The translations under genes were made by a program, and so were the position numbers. The notes beneath the pieces are model-generated. The model was not told the origin of the DNA. It did no database searches and saw only the letters and a program-made list of their open reading frames with translations. This document shows, in pieces, positions 51,656 to 60,321 of a DNA stretch of 64,000 nucleotides; the first letter of the stretch is position 1; each line of letters begins with the position of its first letter. Origin of the DNA: Alkalihalobacterium elongatum (GTDB lineage Bacteria > Bacillota > Bacilli > Bacillales > Bacillaceae_F); assembly GCF_019024285.1 (NCBI RefSeq), contig NZ_WMKZ01000004.1, positions 62,001-126,000 of the forward strand. Reading direction: 5' to 3'.

Positions 51656-51703
51656 ATCCCCCACCTTCAACCTTTTCGTAAAGATTGTTAGTGAGGGGGT
51701 ATA
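51656..51703. terminator. Terminator shared by yslB and lysC
   Basis: G+C-rich arms ATCCCCCAC and GTGAGGGGGTAT with internal pairing, directly after the lysC stop. On the minus strand it is followed by ATTATTTATTTTT. It is likely to act in both directions. Confidence 0.7.
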
Positions 51704-52198
51704 TTATACTGTTAATTCTTGTTCTTCTAATTGAAATGCTCTGTGTAGAGCTTCAACAGCTGGAACCATAATTTCTTCCTCGACTAGAGCAGATACTTTG
51801 ATTTCAGATGTACTTACCATTTTAATAAGAATTTCATTTTCAGCTAATATCTTAAACATTTGTGCTGCTACTCCTGGGTTTGAAATCATTCCTGAACCGA
51901 TAATAGAAACTTTTGCAAGGTCTCCCTCATGTGTTAACTCGTTAAACTGAAGTTCTTCTTTATGAGCAATCAAGACAGATAATGCTTCTTCAAGTGAAGA
52001 GCGACTCGTTGAAAAAGAAATGCTCGTTTTCTCTTCAGCTGTTTGATTTTGAATAATGATATCTACGTTAATTCCATGCTCTGATAATAATGTAAACACA
52101 TTCGAAAGGGTTTCTATTTCATTTGGTAAACCTGCAACTGTTATTTTTGTTATATCATTTTCAAACGCTATTCCACGCACGACTAAGTTTTGTTCCAT
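51704..52198 (-). CDS. Aspartate kinase beta subunit (internal in-frame start within lysC)
   Basis: Within lysC, GAGGAGGAAG lies just before an in-frame ATG at 52198 ([12 protein letters not shown]). The product is the 164-residue ACT-domain portion. B. subtilis aspartokinase II is known to have an alpha2-beta2 structure made from such an internal start at nearly the same position. This is therefore an overlapping translation product and not a separate locus. Confidence 0.75.
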   Translation of the reverse strand: MEQNLVVRGIAFENDITKITVAGLPNEIETLSNVFTLLSEHGINVDIIIQNQTAEEKTSISFSTSRSSLEEALSVLIAHKEELQFNELTHEGDLAKVSIIGSGMISNPGVAAQMFKILAENEILIKMVSTSEIKVSALVEEEIMVPAVEALHRAFQLEEQELTV

Positions 52199-52933
52199 TG
52201 ATACTTCCTCCTCAATTAATGTTCCCACTTCCTCAACCATACTTGAGGCTACCATTAATTTAACTTGATAATTTTTTGCAAATTCTACTGCTCTCGGGTG
52301 CAAAACACCTGCGCCTAAATTAGCCATCTCTAACATTTCATCATATGAGATTGAATGGAGTTTTCTTGCCTCTTTAATAAATCGTGGGTCAGTTGTATAA
52401 ACTCCTGTTACATCGGTATAAATATCGCATCTTTCAGCATTTAAAGCAGCTGCTAAGGCAACAGCTGTCGTATCTGAACCACCTCTACCTAGAGTTGTAA
52501 TTTCTCCAGCTTGTGAAACTCCTTGAAATCCTGCTACGATGACAACATTACCTAAAGATAACTGGGCTACAATTCTGTCTGTTTGAATATCAAGAATTCG
52601 AGCATTACTGTGACTGTCTTCCGTTACGATACCAGCCTGCCAACCAGTAAATGATGTAGCACCGAGCCCTCTTTTTTGTAGTGCCATTGCGAGTAAAGAA
52701 ATCGTAACCTGCTCCCCTGTCGTTAAAAGCATATCCATTTCACGCTTACTAGGTTTATCCGATATTTCCGTTGCTAGTTTCACTAATTGATCCGTCGTTT
52801 TCCCCATCGCAGAGACAACTACGACCACTTGGTGGCCTTGTTCAACCGTCTTTGCTACACGTCCTGCAACGTGTTCGATTTTCTCCACAGAACCTACTGA
52901 AGTTCCACCGTATTTTTGTACTATTATCGCCAC
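51704..52933 (-). CDS. lysC: Aspartate kinase (lysine-sensitive type, LysC)
   Basis: LysC phosphorylates aspartate at the head of the lysine, methionine and threonine pathways. The kinase domain starts [11 protein letters not shown], with [15 protein letters not shown] and [13 protein letters not shown]. Two ACT regulatory domains follow (from about residues 265 and 340). Length 409 aa. An internal ATG at 52198 with its own ribosome binding site should give a separate beta subunit. The lysine riboswitch upstream shows that lysine represses it. The start is ATG, with AAGGAG-type sequence at 52955-52960 being distant and GAAAGGATG-like sequence near the start. Confidence 0.96.
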   Translation of the reverse strand: MAIIVQKYGGTSVGSVEKIEHVAGRVAKTVEQGHQVVVVVSAMGKTTDQLVKLATEISDKPSKREMDMLLTTGEQVTISLLAMALQKRGLGATSFTGWQAGIVTEDSHSNARILDIQTDRIVAQLSLGNVVIVAGFQGVSQAGEITTLGRGGSDTTAVALAAALNAERCDIYTDVTGVYTTDPRFIKEARKLHSISYDEMLEMANLGAGVLHPRAVEFAKNYQVKLMVASSMVEEVGTLIEEEVSMEQNLVVRGIAFENDITKITVAGLPNEIETLSNVFTLLSEHGINVDIIIQNQTAEEKTSISFSTSRSSLEEALSVLIAHKEELQFNELTHEGDLAKVSIIGSGMISNPGVAAQMFKILAENEILIKMVSTSEIKVSALVEEEIMVPAVEALHRAFQLEEQELTV

Positions 52934-52967
52934 TATATTTCATCCTTTCTTGTAAAGGAGAAAGAAA

Positions 52968-53008
52968 ACAAAAAAAGCAACAATAAGGAAAAGTCCTCAC
53001 TGTTGCTT
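52968..53008 (-). terminator. Terminator of the lysine riboswitch
   Basis: On the minus strand AAGCAACAGTGAGGA and TCCTTATTGTTGCTT form a 15-bp stem (two G-U pairs) with a 4-nt loop, followed by a T run. It stops transcription before lysC when lysine is bound. Confidence 0.93.
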
Positions 53009-53043
53009 GGAATACCAAAAGGTAATAGTTGTTCCCTTGCTCC

Positions 53044-53228
53044 GTGAGATAGTTCTCCACACAACTTTTGGGTTGGTTGCGTGACAGCCCTGCACTTATT
53101 CAATACAGGTCCAGCATTAAGAGAGATGAGACTCTTAATACTTCGGCGAATTCCCCTTTCAGCAAAGTTCTATGGAACCCATCTTCCTAGCTCTGCCTAC
53201 TATTGGTTTTCGCTCCTCTACCACCACT
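53044..53228 (-). promoter_or_regulatory. Lysine riboswitch (L box) upstream of lysC
   Basis: The minus-strand leader has the L-box conserved blocks in order: GGTAGAGG near the 5' side, CTGAAAGGGGAATTCGCCGA, GCTGGACCTGTATTGAATAA, GGGCTGTCACGC and a closing CTATCTCAC that pairs with GTGGTAGAG-type sequence at the start. A terminator follows. This is a standard aptamer of about 185 nt. Confidence 0.95.
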
Positions 53229-53263
53229 TCAATTCAGAAGTTCGGTATATTAAGTTAATTTAA

Positions 53264-53292
53264 ATTCTAACAGAAGATTACCTTCCTGACAA
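53264..53292 (-). promoter_or_regulatory. Promoter of the lysC riboswitch transcript
   Basis: Minus-strand -35 TTGTCA (53287-53292), 17-bp spacer, -10 TAGAAT (53264-53269). The -35 directly abuts the uvrC stop codon. Confidence 0.75.
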
Positions 53293-55077
53293 TTACTTTT
53301 TCTCTTCACTATTATTAAGCACACGAAGTATTTCCGTTGCGACTTTTTCTGGAATAGCAATTTGTCTATAGTCTTCAATTGTGGCTTCCCTCATTTTTTT
53401 TATTGAGCCAAAATGCTTAAGAAGCTTCCGACGTCTTTTTTCTCCAACTCCAGGAATATCATCTAAAATAGATGAAAACAACGTTTTACTCCGAGCTTGT
53501 CTGTGGAAAGAAATTGCAAAGCGGTGTACTTCATCTTGAATTCTTTGTAATAAATAAAATTCATGACTATCTCTTTTCAGTGGGACAACCTCTGGTGGGT
53601 CTCCCATAAGAAGTTGTGATGTCCGGTGTTTTTCATCTTTTGCTAAACCACAAACAGGGATTGATAGTCCTAATTGATCTTCTAAGACACTTTGAGCTGC
53701 TGAAATTTGACCTTTTCCTCCGTCTATGACAATAAGATCTGGGAATGGCCCGTTTTCTTTTAACAGCCTTAAATAACGCCGATAAACGACTTCTCGCATC
53801 GATGCGTAATCATCTGGACCTTCAACATCTTTTACTTTATATTTTCGATAATCCTTTTTGCTAGGCTTTCCATCTACAAAAGAAATCATCGCTGATACTG
53901 GATCTGTACCTTGAATATTTGAATTATCAAAAGCTTCAATTCGATATGGTGTTGAAATGCCGAGGGCTTTTCCTAAGTTTTCAACTGCCTTTATCGTTCT
54001 TTCCTCATTTCTTTCGATAATCGCAAACTTCTCTTTTAAAGCCGCTTCTGCATTTTTTTCAGCTAAAAGAACAAGTTCTCGTTTATTTCCTCGTTTTGGT
54101 TGAACAACTTTAACAGAAAGCAACTGCTCTATTAAATCAGCTTCTATTTCTTCTGGCACTAAAATTTCTGATGGCTTCACATGTTCTTTTTTTAGATAAA
54201 ATTGACCGATAAACGTCAACACGTCATCAAGTGGTTCTTGATAAAACGGAAAAATAGAAACATCCCGCTCAATCAACTTTCCTTGTCTTACAAAAAATAC
54301 TTGGACACACATCCAACCTTTATCATAGGCATAGGCAAATACATCACGGTCAACCCTATCATTAATAGACATCTTTTGTTTTTCCATAACCGTTTGCATC
54401 TGTTGAATTAAATCTCTTAATTCTTTTGCACGCTCAAAATTTAATTCTTCTGCTGCTTTATTCATTTTTTCGATCAATTCATTCTTAACCATTTCATGAC
54501 CATGTTTTAAGAATTTGGAAATTTCCTGGACCATTTCATGATTTTGCTCTTTCGTTACTTCTTGAACACAGGGTGCCAAACATTGACCAATATGATAATA
54601 AAGACATACCCGGTCTGGAAGAGTACTACATTTTCTTAACGGGTAAAGTCTATCCAAAAGTTTTTTCGTTTCGTTGGCCGCACCTGCATTTGGATATGGC
54701 CCAAAATATTTGCCGCCATCTTTCTTTACATTTCTTGTTGTAATTAAGCGCGGATGTTCTTCCGATGTTATTTTTAAATAAGGATAAGATTTGTCATCCT
54801 TTAACATGACATTATATTTGGGATCATGCTTCTTTATTAAATTCATCTCTAAGATGAGTGCTTCAAGGTTTGAAGATGTAATAATATATTCAAAATCAGC
54901 TATTTCACTAACGAGACGCTGCGTTTTACCATCATGAGTTCCAGTAAAATAAGAACGAACTCGATTTTTTAGTATTTTAGCTTTTCCTACATAGATGATC
55001 GTTCCTTGGCGATCTTTCATTAAATAACAGCCTGGTTGATCAGGAAGTACTGCTAATTTTTCTTTCAGAGTAGACAT
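53293..55077 (-). CDS. uvrC: Excinuclease ABC subunit C
   Basis: UvrC makes both incisions in nucleotide excision repair. The GIY-YIG nuclease domain is at the N-terminus ([19 protein letters not shown], near residues 17-35). A UvrB-binding helical pair lies near residue 205 ([20 protein letters not shown]). The RNase H-like domain contains [17 protein letters not shown] and VIDGGKGQ, and the C-terminus has helix-hairpin-helix motifs ([18 protein letters not shown]). The start at 55077 ([13 protein letters not shown]) has GGAGGGAGG upstream, giving 594 aa. A TTGCAA/AACAAT pair (55122-55127, 55099-55104) is a weak promoter candidate. Confidence 0.96.
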   Translation of the reverse strand: MSTLKEKLAVLPDQPGCYLMKDRQGTIIYVGKAKILKNRVRSYFTGTHDGKTQRLVSEIADFEYIITSSNLEALILEMNLIKKHDPKYNVMLKDDKSYPYLKITSEEHPRLITTRNVKKDGGKYFGPYPNAGAANETKKLLDRLYPLRKCSTLPDRVCLYYHIGQCLAPCVQEVTKEQNHEMVQEISKFLKHGHEMVKNELIEKMNKAAEELNFERAKELRDLIQQMQTVMEKQKMSINDRVDRDVFAYAYDKGWMCVQVFFVRQGKLIERDVSIFPFYQEPLDDVLTFIGQFYLKKEHVKPSEILVPEEIEADLIEQLLSVKVVQPKRGNKRELVLLAEKNAEAALKEKFAIIERNEERTIKAVENLGKALGISTPYRIEAFDNSNIQGTDPVSAMISFVDGKPSKKDYRKYKVKDVEGPDDYASMREVVYRRYLRLLKENGPFPDLIVIDGGKGQISAAQSVLEDQLGLSIPVCGLAKDEKHRTSQLLMGDPPEVVPLKRDSHEFYLLQRIQDEVHRFAISFHRQARSKTLFSSILDDIPGVGEKRRRKLLKHFGSIKKMREATIEDYRQIAIPEKVATEILRVLNNSEEKK

Positions 55078-55167
55078 ACTTTTTCCTCCCTCCTCTCTAT
55101 TGTTCTCAAAAGGAAGGAAATTTGCAACTAAAAGGTACAATCTTTTAAAAACTGGCAAATGAGGCAA

Positions 55168-55505
55168 GTGCTAGCTGTTTGATTAGGGAAGGTCTGTTGC
55201 CCGAACTAGACTCTTGAGCAGTAAAGAAGCTCATCCTCTGTTTCTGCTTTTTGGCGGTACTGTGAGGACCTTATTTGCTTAAATTCACTTATATTTCCTA
55301 TTAAAACTAGTAAATAAGGGTATTTGAGGTGCTCTAAATATGAAAAACAGCAGGATTGGATTGAAATAAGGGCCTGTCAGTGCTTTAATTTCATATTGCT
55401 CCTAAAAGTATACTCCTCACTCGATGCCAAGTGCTGAAACTAATCAATCTTAGATCGGTAAAGCCTTATAGCAATTTAAAAACAACCACTGGTGGTATAA
55501 TTATA
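55168..55505. other. Non-coding gap between trxA and uvrC
   Basis: About 340 bases with no supported gene. AAATAAGG-type blocks occur three times in mixed orientation (around 55265, 55312 and 55365), and GC content is slightly higher than in other gaps. It may include degenerate dispersed repeats. No RNA family is recognised. Confidence 0.5.
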
Positions 55506-55535
55506 AAAATAAAAGACCCCGTCATGAACGGAGTC
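55506..55535 (-). terminator. Terminator after trxA
   Basis: Stem GACTCCG / CGGGGTC with a 7-nt loop, followed on the minus strand by TTTTATTTTT, 18 nt past the trxA stop. Confidence 0.9.
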
Positions 55536-55552
55536 AATTACATTGTTATCTA

Positions 55553-55867
55553 TTAAAGGTGTTTATTTAATAGCTCTACTAAAGCTTCTTTCGGTTGGAA
55601 ACCAACCACTTGGTCAACTTTCTCACCGTTTTTGAATACCATTAATGTAGGAATACTCATTACACCAAATTTTCCAGCTGTTTCTTGGTTTTCATCAACG
55701 TCTACCTTAACGATTTTAACCTTGTCGCCCATTTCTGAATCTAATTCTGTTAAAACTGGAGCGATCATTTTACAAGGTCCACACCAAGGAGCCCAAAAGT
55801 CCGCTAATACTACACCTTCTCCAGTTTCAGTTGCAAAGTTTTGATCAGTTGCGTTTACAATTGCCAT
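55553..55867 (-). CDS. trxA: Thioredoxin
   Basis: TrxA is the small cytosolic disulphide reductase. The active site WCGPC has Cys29 and Cys32. The cis-proline segment [13 protein letters not shown] is present. Length 104 aa. AAGGAGG lies 8 nt before the ATG. It is single, between etfA and uvrC, as in B. subtilis. Confidence 0.98.
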   Translation of the reverse strand: MAIVNATDQNFATETGEGVVLADFWAPWCGPCKMIAPVLTELDSEMGDKVKIVKVDVDENQETAGKFGVMSIPTLMVFKNGEKVDQVVGFQPKEALVELLNKHL

Positions 55868-55908
55868 TATTAAATTCCTCCTTATAATCCAACTTTTTCT
55901 ACAAATGC

Positions 55909-55965
55909 ATTATACCATTACGGTATTATGATTGCTATAATGTTGCTCACACAAGTATGATACCC
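55909..55965 (-). promoter_or_regulatory. trxA promoter region: extended -10 and possible sigma-B -10
   Basis: Minus-strand TGGTATAAT (-10 at 55909-55914) is a perfect extended -10, about 40 nt before the ATG. Further upstream GGGTAT (55960-55965) matches the sigma-B -10 exactly, with only a weak GTTATT-like -35. B. subtilis trxA is known to use both sigma-A and sigma-B. Confidence 0.55.
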
Positions 55966-56217
55966 TTTCGTGAACAAAATAACGCTTTTTTATGTATATC
56001 GTTGTTTACTTTTTTATTTTAGCTCTTTCTAAAATGTTGTTGCTTTAGCTATTGGATCGTTAACGAAAACAACCTTTATTCAGACGTGTGAAATTAACAG
56101 TTTCACATTGGAGCCCTTAATCAACTCATACCAACAATATCCGTTAACAATTTTAGTTCTGCTCTTTAATAGTTATTGTCGAGTCCGAATGTACGATTGT
56201 ATTTTAGCGTCTTGAAA
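55966..56217. other. Gap between etfA terminator and trxA promoter
   Basis: About 250 AT-rich bases, part of a 390-base gap. Nothing is supported beyond the trxA promoter elements on one side and the etfA terminator on the other. Confidence 0.5.
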
Positions 56218-56247
56218 TCAAAAAGCCGCTTCTAATTAGAAGCGGCT
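56218..56247 (-). terminator. Terminator of the fadR-fadB-etfB-etfA operon
   Basis: Perfect 10-bp stem AGCCGCTTCT / AGAAGCGGCT with a 4-nt loop, followed by TTTTGATT on the minus strand, 13 nt after the etfA stop. Confidence 0.93.
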
Positions 56248-56260
56248 AATGATAAACGTA

Positions 56261-57235
56261 TTAAGATACAACTACTTTTTTAAGTTCTTCAGTTAATAGT
56301 GGAACAACATCAAATAGGTCGCCAACGATACCGTAATCTGCTACTTCAAAGATCGGTGCTTCTGGATCTTTGTTAACTGCAACGATAACTTTAGAGTTAG
56401 ACATACCTGCTAAGTGTTGAATTGCTCCTGAAATACCAAATGCAAAGTAAAGATCTGGTGTTACTACTTTACCTGTTTGACCAATTTGTAATGAGTAATC
56501 GCAGTACTCTGCGTCACAAGCACCACGAGATGCACCTACTGCAGCTCCTAAAACATCTGCAAGTTCTTGTAGCGGCTTGAAACCGTCAGCACTTTTCACT
56601 CCACGACCACCAGAAACGATAATCTTAGCTTCTGAAAGGTCAACCCCACCTGTAGCTTTACGTACAACCTCTTTAACAATTGTACGAAGGTCTTTAATTT
56701 CAACAGTAACACTTCCAACATCTCCAGAACGAGACTCATCTTTTTCTAGTGGAGCAATGTTATTTGGACGAATTGTTACTAGAACAGTTCCTTCTTCAAT
56801 TTGCTTTTTCTCAAACGCTTTACCAGAGTAGATCGGACGTGTGAAAACTGGCTCACCGCCATCAACTTCAACGTTTACCACGTCAGAAACTAGACCAGCG
56901 TTTAATTTCGCAGCAATACGAGGAGACACGTCTTTACCTATTGAAGTATGTCCCAAAACAACGCCTTCTGGTTGTTCAACGTCCATAACTTGTAGAATTG
57001 CTTGTTGGTAAGCATCTGTTGTATATGCTTTTAAGTCAGTATTTTCAACTTTAAGAACACGATCTGCACCATAATGGATCATAGCGTTTGCTAGATCGCC
57101 TACTGATTCACCTAATAACGCAGCAACTACTTCTCCACCGTCTGCGATTAGTTTTGCAGCTGCAACTGCTTCAAACGAAACATTACGAAGTTCACCGTCA
57201 CGAATTTCACCAAAAACTAGTACTTTTTTTGCCAT
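56261..57235 (-). CDS. etfA: Electron transfer flavoprotein alpha subunit
   Basis: EtfA with EtfB takes electrons from acyl-CoA dehydrogenases. The C-terminal FAD-binding part is recognisable (VSGGRGVKSADGF, GASRGACDAEYCDYSLQIGQTG, AFGISGAIQHLAGM). Length 324 aa is typical. GGGGGGA lies 7 nt before the ATG. It lies 14 nt after etfB. Confidence 0.97.
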   Translation of the reverse strand: MAKKVLVFGEIRDGELRNVSFEAVAAAKLIADGGEVVAALLGESVGDLANAMIHYGADRVLKVENTDLKAYTTDAYQQAILQVMDVEQPEGVVLGHTSIGKDVSPRIAAKLNAGLVSDVVNVEVDGGEPVFTRPIYSGKAFEKKQIEEGTVLVTIRPNNIAPLEKDESRSGDVGSVTVEIKDLRTIVKEVVRKATGGVDLSEAKIIVSGGRGVKSADGFKPLQELADVLGAAVGASRGACDAEYCDYSLQIGQTGKVVTPDLYFAFGISGAIQHLAGMSNSKVIVAVNKDPEAPIFEVADYGIVGDLFDVVPLLTEELKKVVVS

Positions 57236-57249
57236 GTTGATCCCCCCAA

Positions 57250-58020
57250 TTATATGACTTTCGCTTCAGACTTTAATAATGAAACAAGTTCTTTTACTTG
57301 AGCATCAATTTCGCCTTCAAGAATTTTACCAGCTTGTTTTTGTGGTGGTAGGAAGATTTCTACCGTTTTTGATTTTGCTTCTACATCTTCTTCTTCTAAA
57401 TCAAGGTCATCTAAATCAAGTGTTTCTAATGGCTTCTTCTTCGCTTTCATAATTCCTGGAAGAGATGGGTAGCGAGGCTCGTTTAAGCCTTGAGTTGCTG
57501 TTACAAGTACTGGTAATGAAACTTCAACTGTTTCCTCATCACCTTCAACATCACGTACGATTGTAGCAGTATTTCCATCTACAGTTAACTTAGTGATTGT
57601 AGTTACTGAAGGCATACCTAGCATTTCAGCAACACGAGGTCCAACTTGTCCAGAACCACCGTCTACAGCTACGTTTCCTCCTAAAATAATATCAATCTCT
57701 TGGTCTTTTAAGTAAGTTGCTAGTAAAGTAGCAGTTGTGAATTGGTCAGTCTCTTCAACGTCTTCACTATCAATTAGAACTGCTTTATCAGCACCCATTG
57801 CAAGAGCAGTACGAAGTTCTTTTTCAGCTTCTTCTGTTCCTACTGTTACAACAGTAACTTCTCCACCGTGCTCGTCACGAAGAACGATTGCTTCTTCGAT
57901 TGCGTACTCATCGTATGGGTTGATGATGAATTCAGCTCCGCTGTCATCAATTTGTCCACCACTGACAGTGATTTTCTCTTCTGTATCAAAGGTGCGTTTC
58001 ATAATAACGAAAATATTCAT
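57250..58020 (-). CDS. etfB: Electron transfer flavoprotein beta subunit
   Basis: EtfB is the partner of EtfA and binds AMP. The start MNIFVIMKRTFDTEEKI, the block NPYDEYAIEEAIVLRD and the signature GNVAVDGGSGQVGPRVAEML are those of the family. Length 256 aa. GGGAGGG lies 7 nt before the ATG. It follows the enoyl-CoA hydratase gene in a fatty-acid degradation operon. Confidence 0.97.
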   Translation of the reverse strand: MNIFVIMKRTFDTEEKITVSGGQIDDSGAEFIINPYDEYAIEEAIVLRDEHGGEVTVVTVGTEEAEKELRTALAMGADKAVLIDSEDVEETDQFTTATLLATYLKDQEIDIILGGNVAVDGGSGQVGPRVAEMLGMPSVTTITKLTVDGNTATIVRDVEGDEETVEVSLPVLVTATQGLNEPRYPSLPGIMKAKKKPLETLDLDDLDLEEEDVEAKSKTVEIFLPPQKQAGKILEGEIDAQVKELVSLLKSEAKVI

Positions 58021-58046
58021 TATAGTCCCTCCCTAAAATAGTTAGC

Positions 58047-58823
58047 TTATTTATTTTTAAATTCTGGCTTACGTTTTTCAATAAAAGCTTGGATACCTTC
58101 TTTGCTATCATGAGACTCCCCGGCAGCACCAAAGAGCTCCGCTTCTTTTTCTAAACCTGCAGTAAAGTTTGCATCCTTCGCATATGTTAAAGCTTCTAAT
58201 GCAAGTTTTATAGTGTATCTACTCTTAGTCGCAATCTTACCTGCTAGTTTATAAGCTTCTTCCATCATGAGCGCTTGTTCAGAATGCACCGAATTAATTA
58301 GACCTAAAGTTAAAGCTTCAGATCCTGTAATTGGCTCACTTGTTAAAATTAACTCTGCTGCTTTTGCTTGACCTACGATACGTGGCAAACGTTGTGTACC
58401 AGCAAAGCCAGGAATTAGTCCTAACTGAAGTTCAGGTAGACCAAGTTTCGTATCTTCTGTAGCTAGGCGAATGTGACACGCCATTGCTAATTCTAATCCT
58501 CCACCTAGTGCTGCACCGTGAATAGCTGCGATAACTGGTTTCGGAAATCTTTCAATACGATTTAGTAGTTCTTGACCCTTGCTTGCTAATTCAGCAAATC
58601 TGTTACCGCTTTCAAGTGTTGTAAACTCTTTTATGTCTGCTCCTGCGGCAAAAAAGCGCCCTTCTCCATGAAGAATGATAACACTCACATCTTCATTATG
58701 CTCAACCTCATTAAAGGCCTGTTCTAACTCTTGTAATAATTGAGAAGATAGGGCGTTTGCTGGAGGTCGGTTTAAAGTGATTGTGGCTATTTGTTGTTCC
58801 ACATTTACAGATAGTGTTTCCAT
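58047..58823 (-). CDS. fadB: Enoyl-CoA hydratase (FadB, YsiB-like)
   Basis: This crotonase-fold enzyme hydrates trans-2-enoyl-CoA in beta-oxidation. The oxyanion-hole region FAAGADIKEF and GAALGGGLELAMACHI are present. Both catalytic-type glutamates are in place (GGGLELA and LGLPELQLGLIPG), which favours hydratase over isomerase activity. Length 258 aa. The Shine-Dalgarno GAGGAG is 13 nt from the ATG, an unusually long spacing. It follows fadR, as in B. subtilis ysiA-ysiB. Confidence 0.94.
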   Translation of the reverse strand: METLSVNVEQQIATITLNRPPANALSSQLLQELEQAFNEVEHNEDVSVIILHGEGRFFAAGADIKEFTTLESGNRFAELASKGQELLNRIERFPKPVIAAIHGAALGGGLELAMACHIRLATEDTKLGLPELQLGLIPGFAGTQRLPRIVGQAKAAELILTSEPITGSEALTLGLINSVHSEQALMMEEAYKLAGKIATKSRYTIKLALEALTYAKDANFTAGLEKEAELFGAAGESHDSKEGIQAFIEKRKPEFKNK

Positions 58824-58868
58824 CTGTTCTTACTCACTCCTCTCATGGTAAGCATCCTCTTTTTCTAT

Positions 58869-59456
58869 TTATCTACTGCAAATCCCATCTAATAATAGTT
58901 CATGCATTGGTTTTGCAAGTGAGACCAGATCATATTTACAATCTTTCATTACCCAGTTTGTAACTACTTCATCTAGTGTACCAAAAATCATTTGTCTTGC
59001 TAACCGGAAATCTAAATTTTCTGAGAAGTAACCGCTTTCTTTACCTTCCGATAGAACAGTATCTATTAAATCCAAGTACTTCTTTAATACTTCATTAATT
59101 CTTAATCTAAGCTCCGCATTTGATTGACGTAACTCTAGTTGCGTAACAATAGCAAGCGCTCGATTTGCTGCTAATTGCTTAAAGTGCATCTCAATGAGGA
59201 TAAATAGCTTCTCTTTTGGAGTAAGATTGCCTTCAATCTGTTCTTGGATCTTATCAACAAATCTTCCCATCTTTTCTTCAAATAAAGAAATGAGGATATC
59301 TTCTTTATTTTTAAAATAAAGATAGATCGTTCCATCAGCAACTCCAGCTTCTTTTGCAATTTTTGATACTTGAGCATGATGATAGCCATTTTCAGCGATT
59401 ACTTTAACCGCTGCCTCGATAATTTGATCGTATTTAGGTCCTTTTTTCTTCCCCAT
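58869..59456 (-). CDS. fadR: TetR-family fatty-acid degradation repressor FadR (YsiA-like)
   Basis: Bacillus FadR represses beta-oxidation genes and is released by long-chain acyl-CoA. The N-terminal TetR helix-turn-helix is clear (AAVKVIAENGYHHAQVSKIAK, GVADGTIYLYFKNKEDIL). The C-terminal helical domain binds ligand. The start at 59456 (MGKKKGPKYDQII) has AAAGGAAG 8 nt upstream, giving 195 aa. A FadR operator overlaps its own promoter, implying autoregulation. Operon with fadB, etfB and etfA. Confidence 0.95.
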   Translation of the reverse strand: MGKKKGPKYDQIIEAAVKVIAENGYHHAQVSKIAKEAGVADGTIYLYFKNKEDILISLFEEKMGRFVDKIQEQIEGNLTPKEKLFILIEMHFKQLAANRALAIVTQLELRQSNAELRLRINEVLKKYLDLIDTVLSEGKESGYFSENLDFRLARQMIFGTLDEVVTNWVMKDCKYDLVSLAKPMHELLLDGICSR

Positions 59457-59505
59457 GGCATTCTTCCTTTCAAAGCAACACTTATATTTAAGTTGCCCGT
59501 TAAAA

Positions 59506-59523
59506 TGAATGACCATTCATTCA
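59506..59523. promoter_or_regulatory. FadR operator at the fadR promoter
   Basis: TGAATGACCATTCATTCA fits the Bacillus FadR consensus TGAATGANTANTCATTCA with one mismatch. It lies about 8 nt downstream of the -10, over the transcription start. Confidence 0.88.
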
Positions 59524-59531
59524 TATTTCAT

Positions 59532-59560
59532 ATTCTAGGGTAAGGACCGCTTTTTGTCAA
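59532..59560 (-). promoter_or_regulatory. Promoter of fadR-fadB-etfB-etfA
   Basis: Minus-strand -35 TTGACA (59555-59560, perfect), 17-bp spacer, -10 TAGAAT (59532-59537), directly followed by the FadR operator. Confidence 0.88.
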
Positions 59561-60169
59561 CGAAATTATTTAAGTTGTATGAATTTTTCAACACAACGTT
59601 TTCTTAACAACTTAAAAAATCTGTCAACTCTTCTTACTTTAGTTCTATCATATAATGAAACGAATTGTAAATCAATGTATGAAACCTTTGTGAATACTGC
59701 GGATAATTTTCCAAGGTAAGCTATCCTTTTACTATAAACATTCTCTAGTAACTACCTTACCGATAATTACCATTATTAAATGTGCTCTTTGAAACTCTTC
59801 TTGAAAATGTAAGCTCTGTTATCTTATCACACGATGGCCCAAACAATGTCAACACGTAGGCAGTAGTTCAAGAAAAATGTTCTTCATCAATGACGTCTTT
59901 TCTTTTTACTAAGAATGTGTAATAGCAGAATGTTGATGGGAAGAATTTTAAAAGTGAAGTGTAAAGTTATTTAGAAAGGAGTGGATATAAGACCCTTTTT
60001 ATGCGATTCTGAGTAGGTTTCGCGTACAAAATCATTCGATAGTCCACTAATTTACCAGTATAAGGTGAATACCTGTTCTTATTCAAAAGTTAGAACACTT
60101 TTTTACCTGTAACAGGAAGATGACGAATGGACTGGTGTGTATTTCACTAAGCGAAATACACATTAAAAC
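59561..60169. other. Large gap between the acyl-CoA ligase gene and the fadR promoter
   Basis: About 610 AT-rich bases without a supported gene. Near 59980 AGAAAGGAGTGG resembles a ribosome binding site, but the next ATG opens a frame of only three codons. A perfect 10-bp inverted repeat lies at 60136-60162. In B. subtilis lcfA and ysiA are adjacent in one operon, so this gap is distinctive. Confidence 0.6.
60136..60162. repeat. Perfect 10-bp hairpin near the ligase terminator
   Basis: TGTGTATTTC and GAAATACACA enclose 7 nt. There is no T tract. It lies just downstream of the acyl-CoA ligase terminator. Confidence 0.75.
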
Positions 60170-60208
60170 CAAAAAGGTTGAGGTACCCATAAGAAACCCC
60201 AACCTTTT
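60170..60208 (-). terminator. Terminator after the first acyl-CoA ligase
   Basis: AAAAGGTTGGGG pairs with CCTCAACCTTTTT-type sequence on the minus strand (A/T-flanked, 11-nt loop), about 115 nt past the ligase stop. Confidence 0.75.
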
Positions 60209-60321
60209 AGAATGCTAACTATATTGTTTTTATGTTGCTAATCAACTGTTGTTTTTTTTTGTGTTTTGAAATTTTCTCCACTACAACGGAACTATTTAGA
60301 CAATAGTCAGCCTGTTTGGGA

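Noticed and set aside
52842-53263. Open frames over the lysC leader
   Set aside because: Explained by the lysine riboswitch and its terminator.
55080-55130. LexA (SOS) box upstream of uvrC
   Set aside because: No GAAC-N4-GTTC arrangement is present near the uvrC start.
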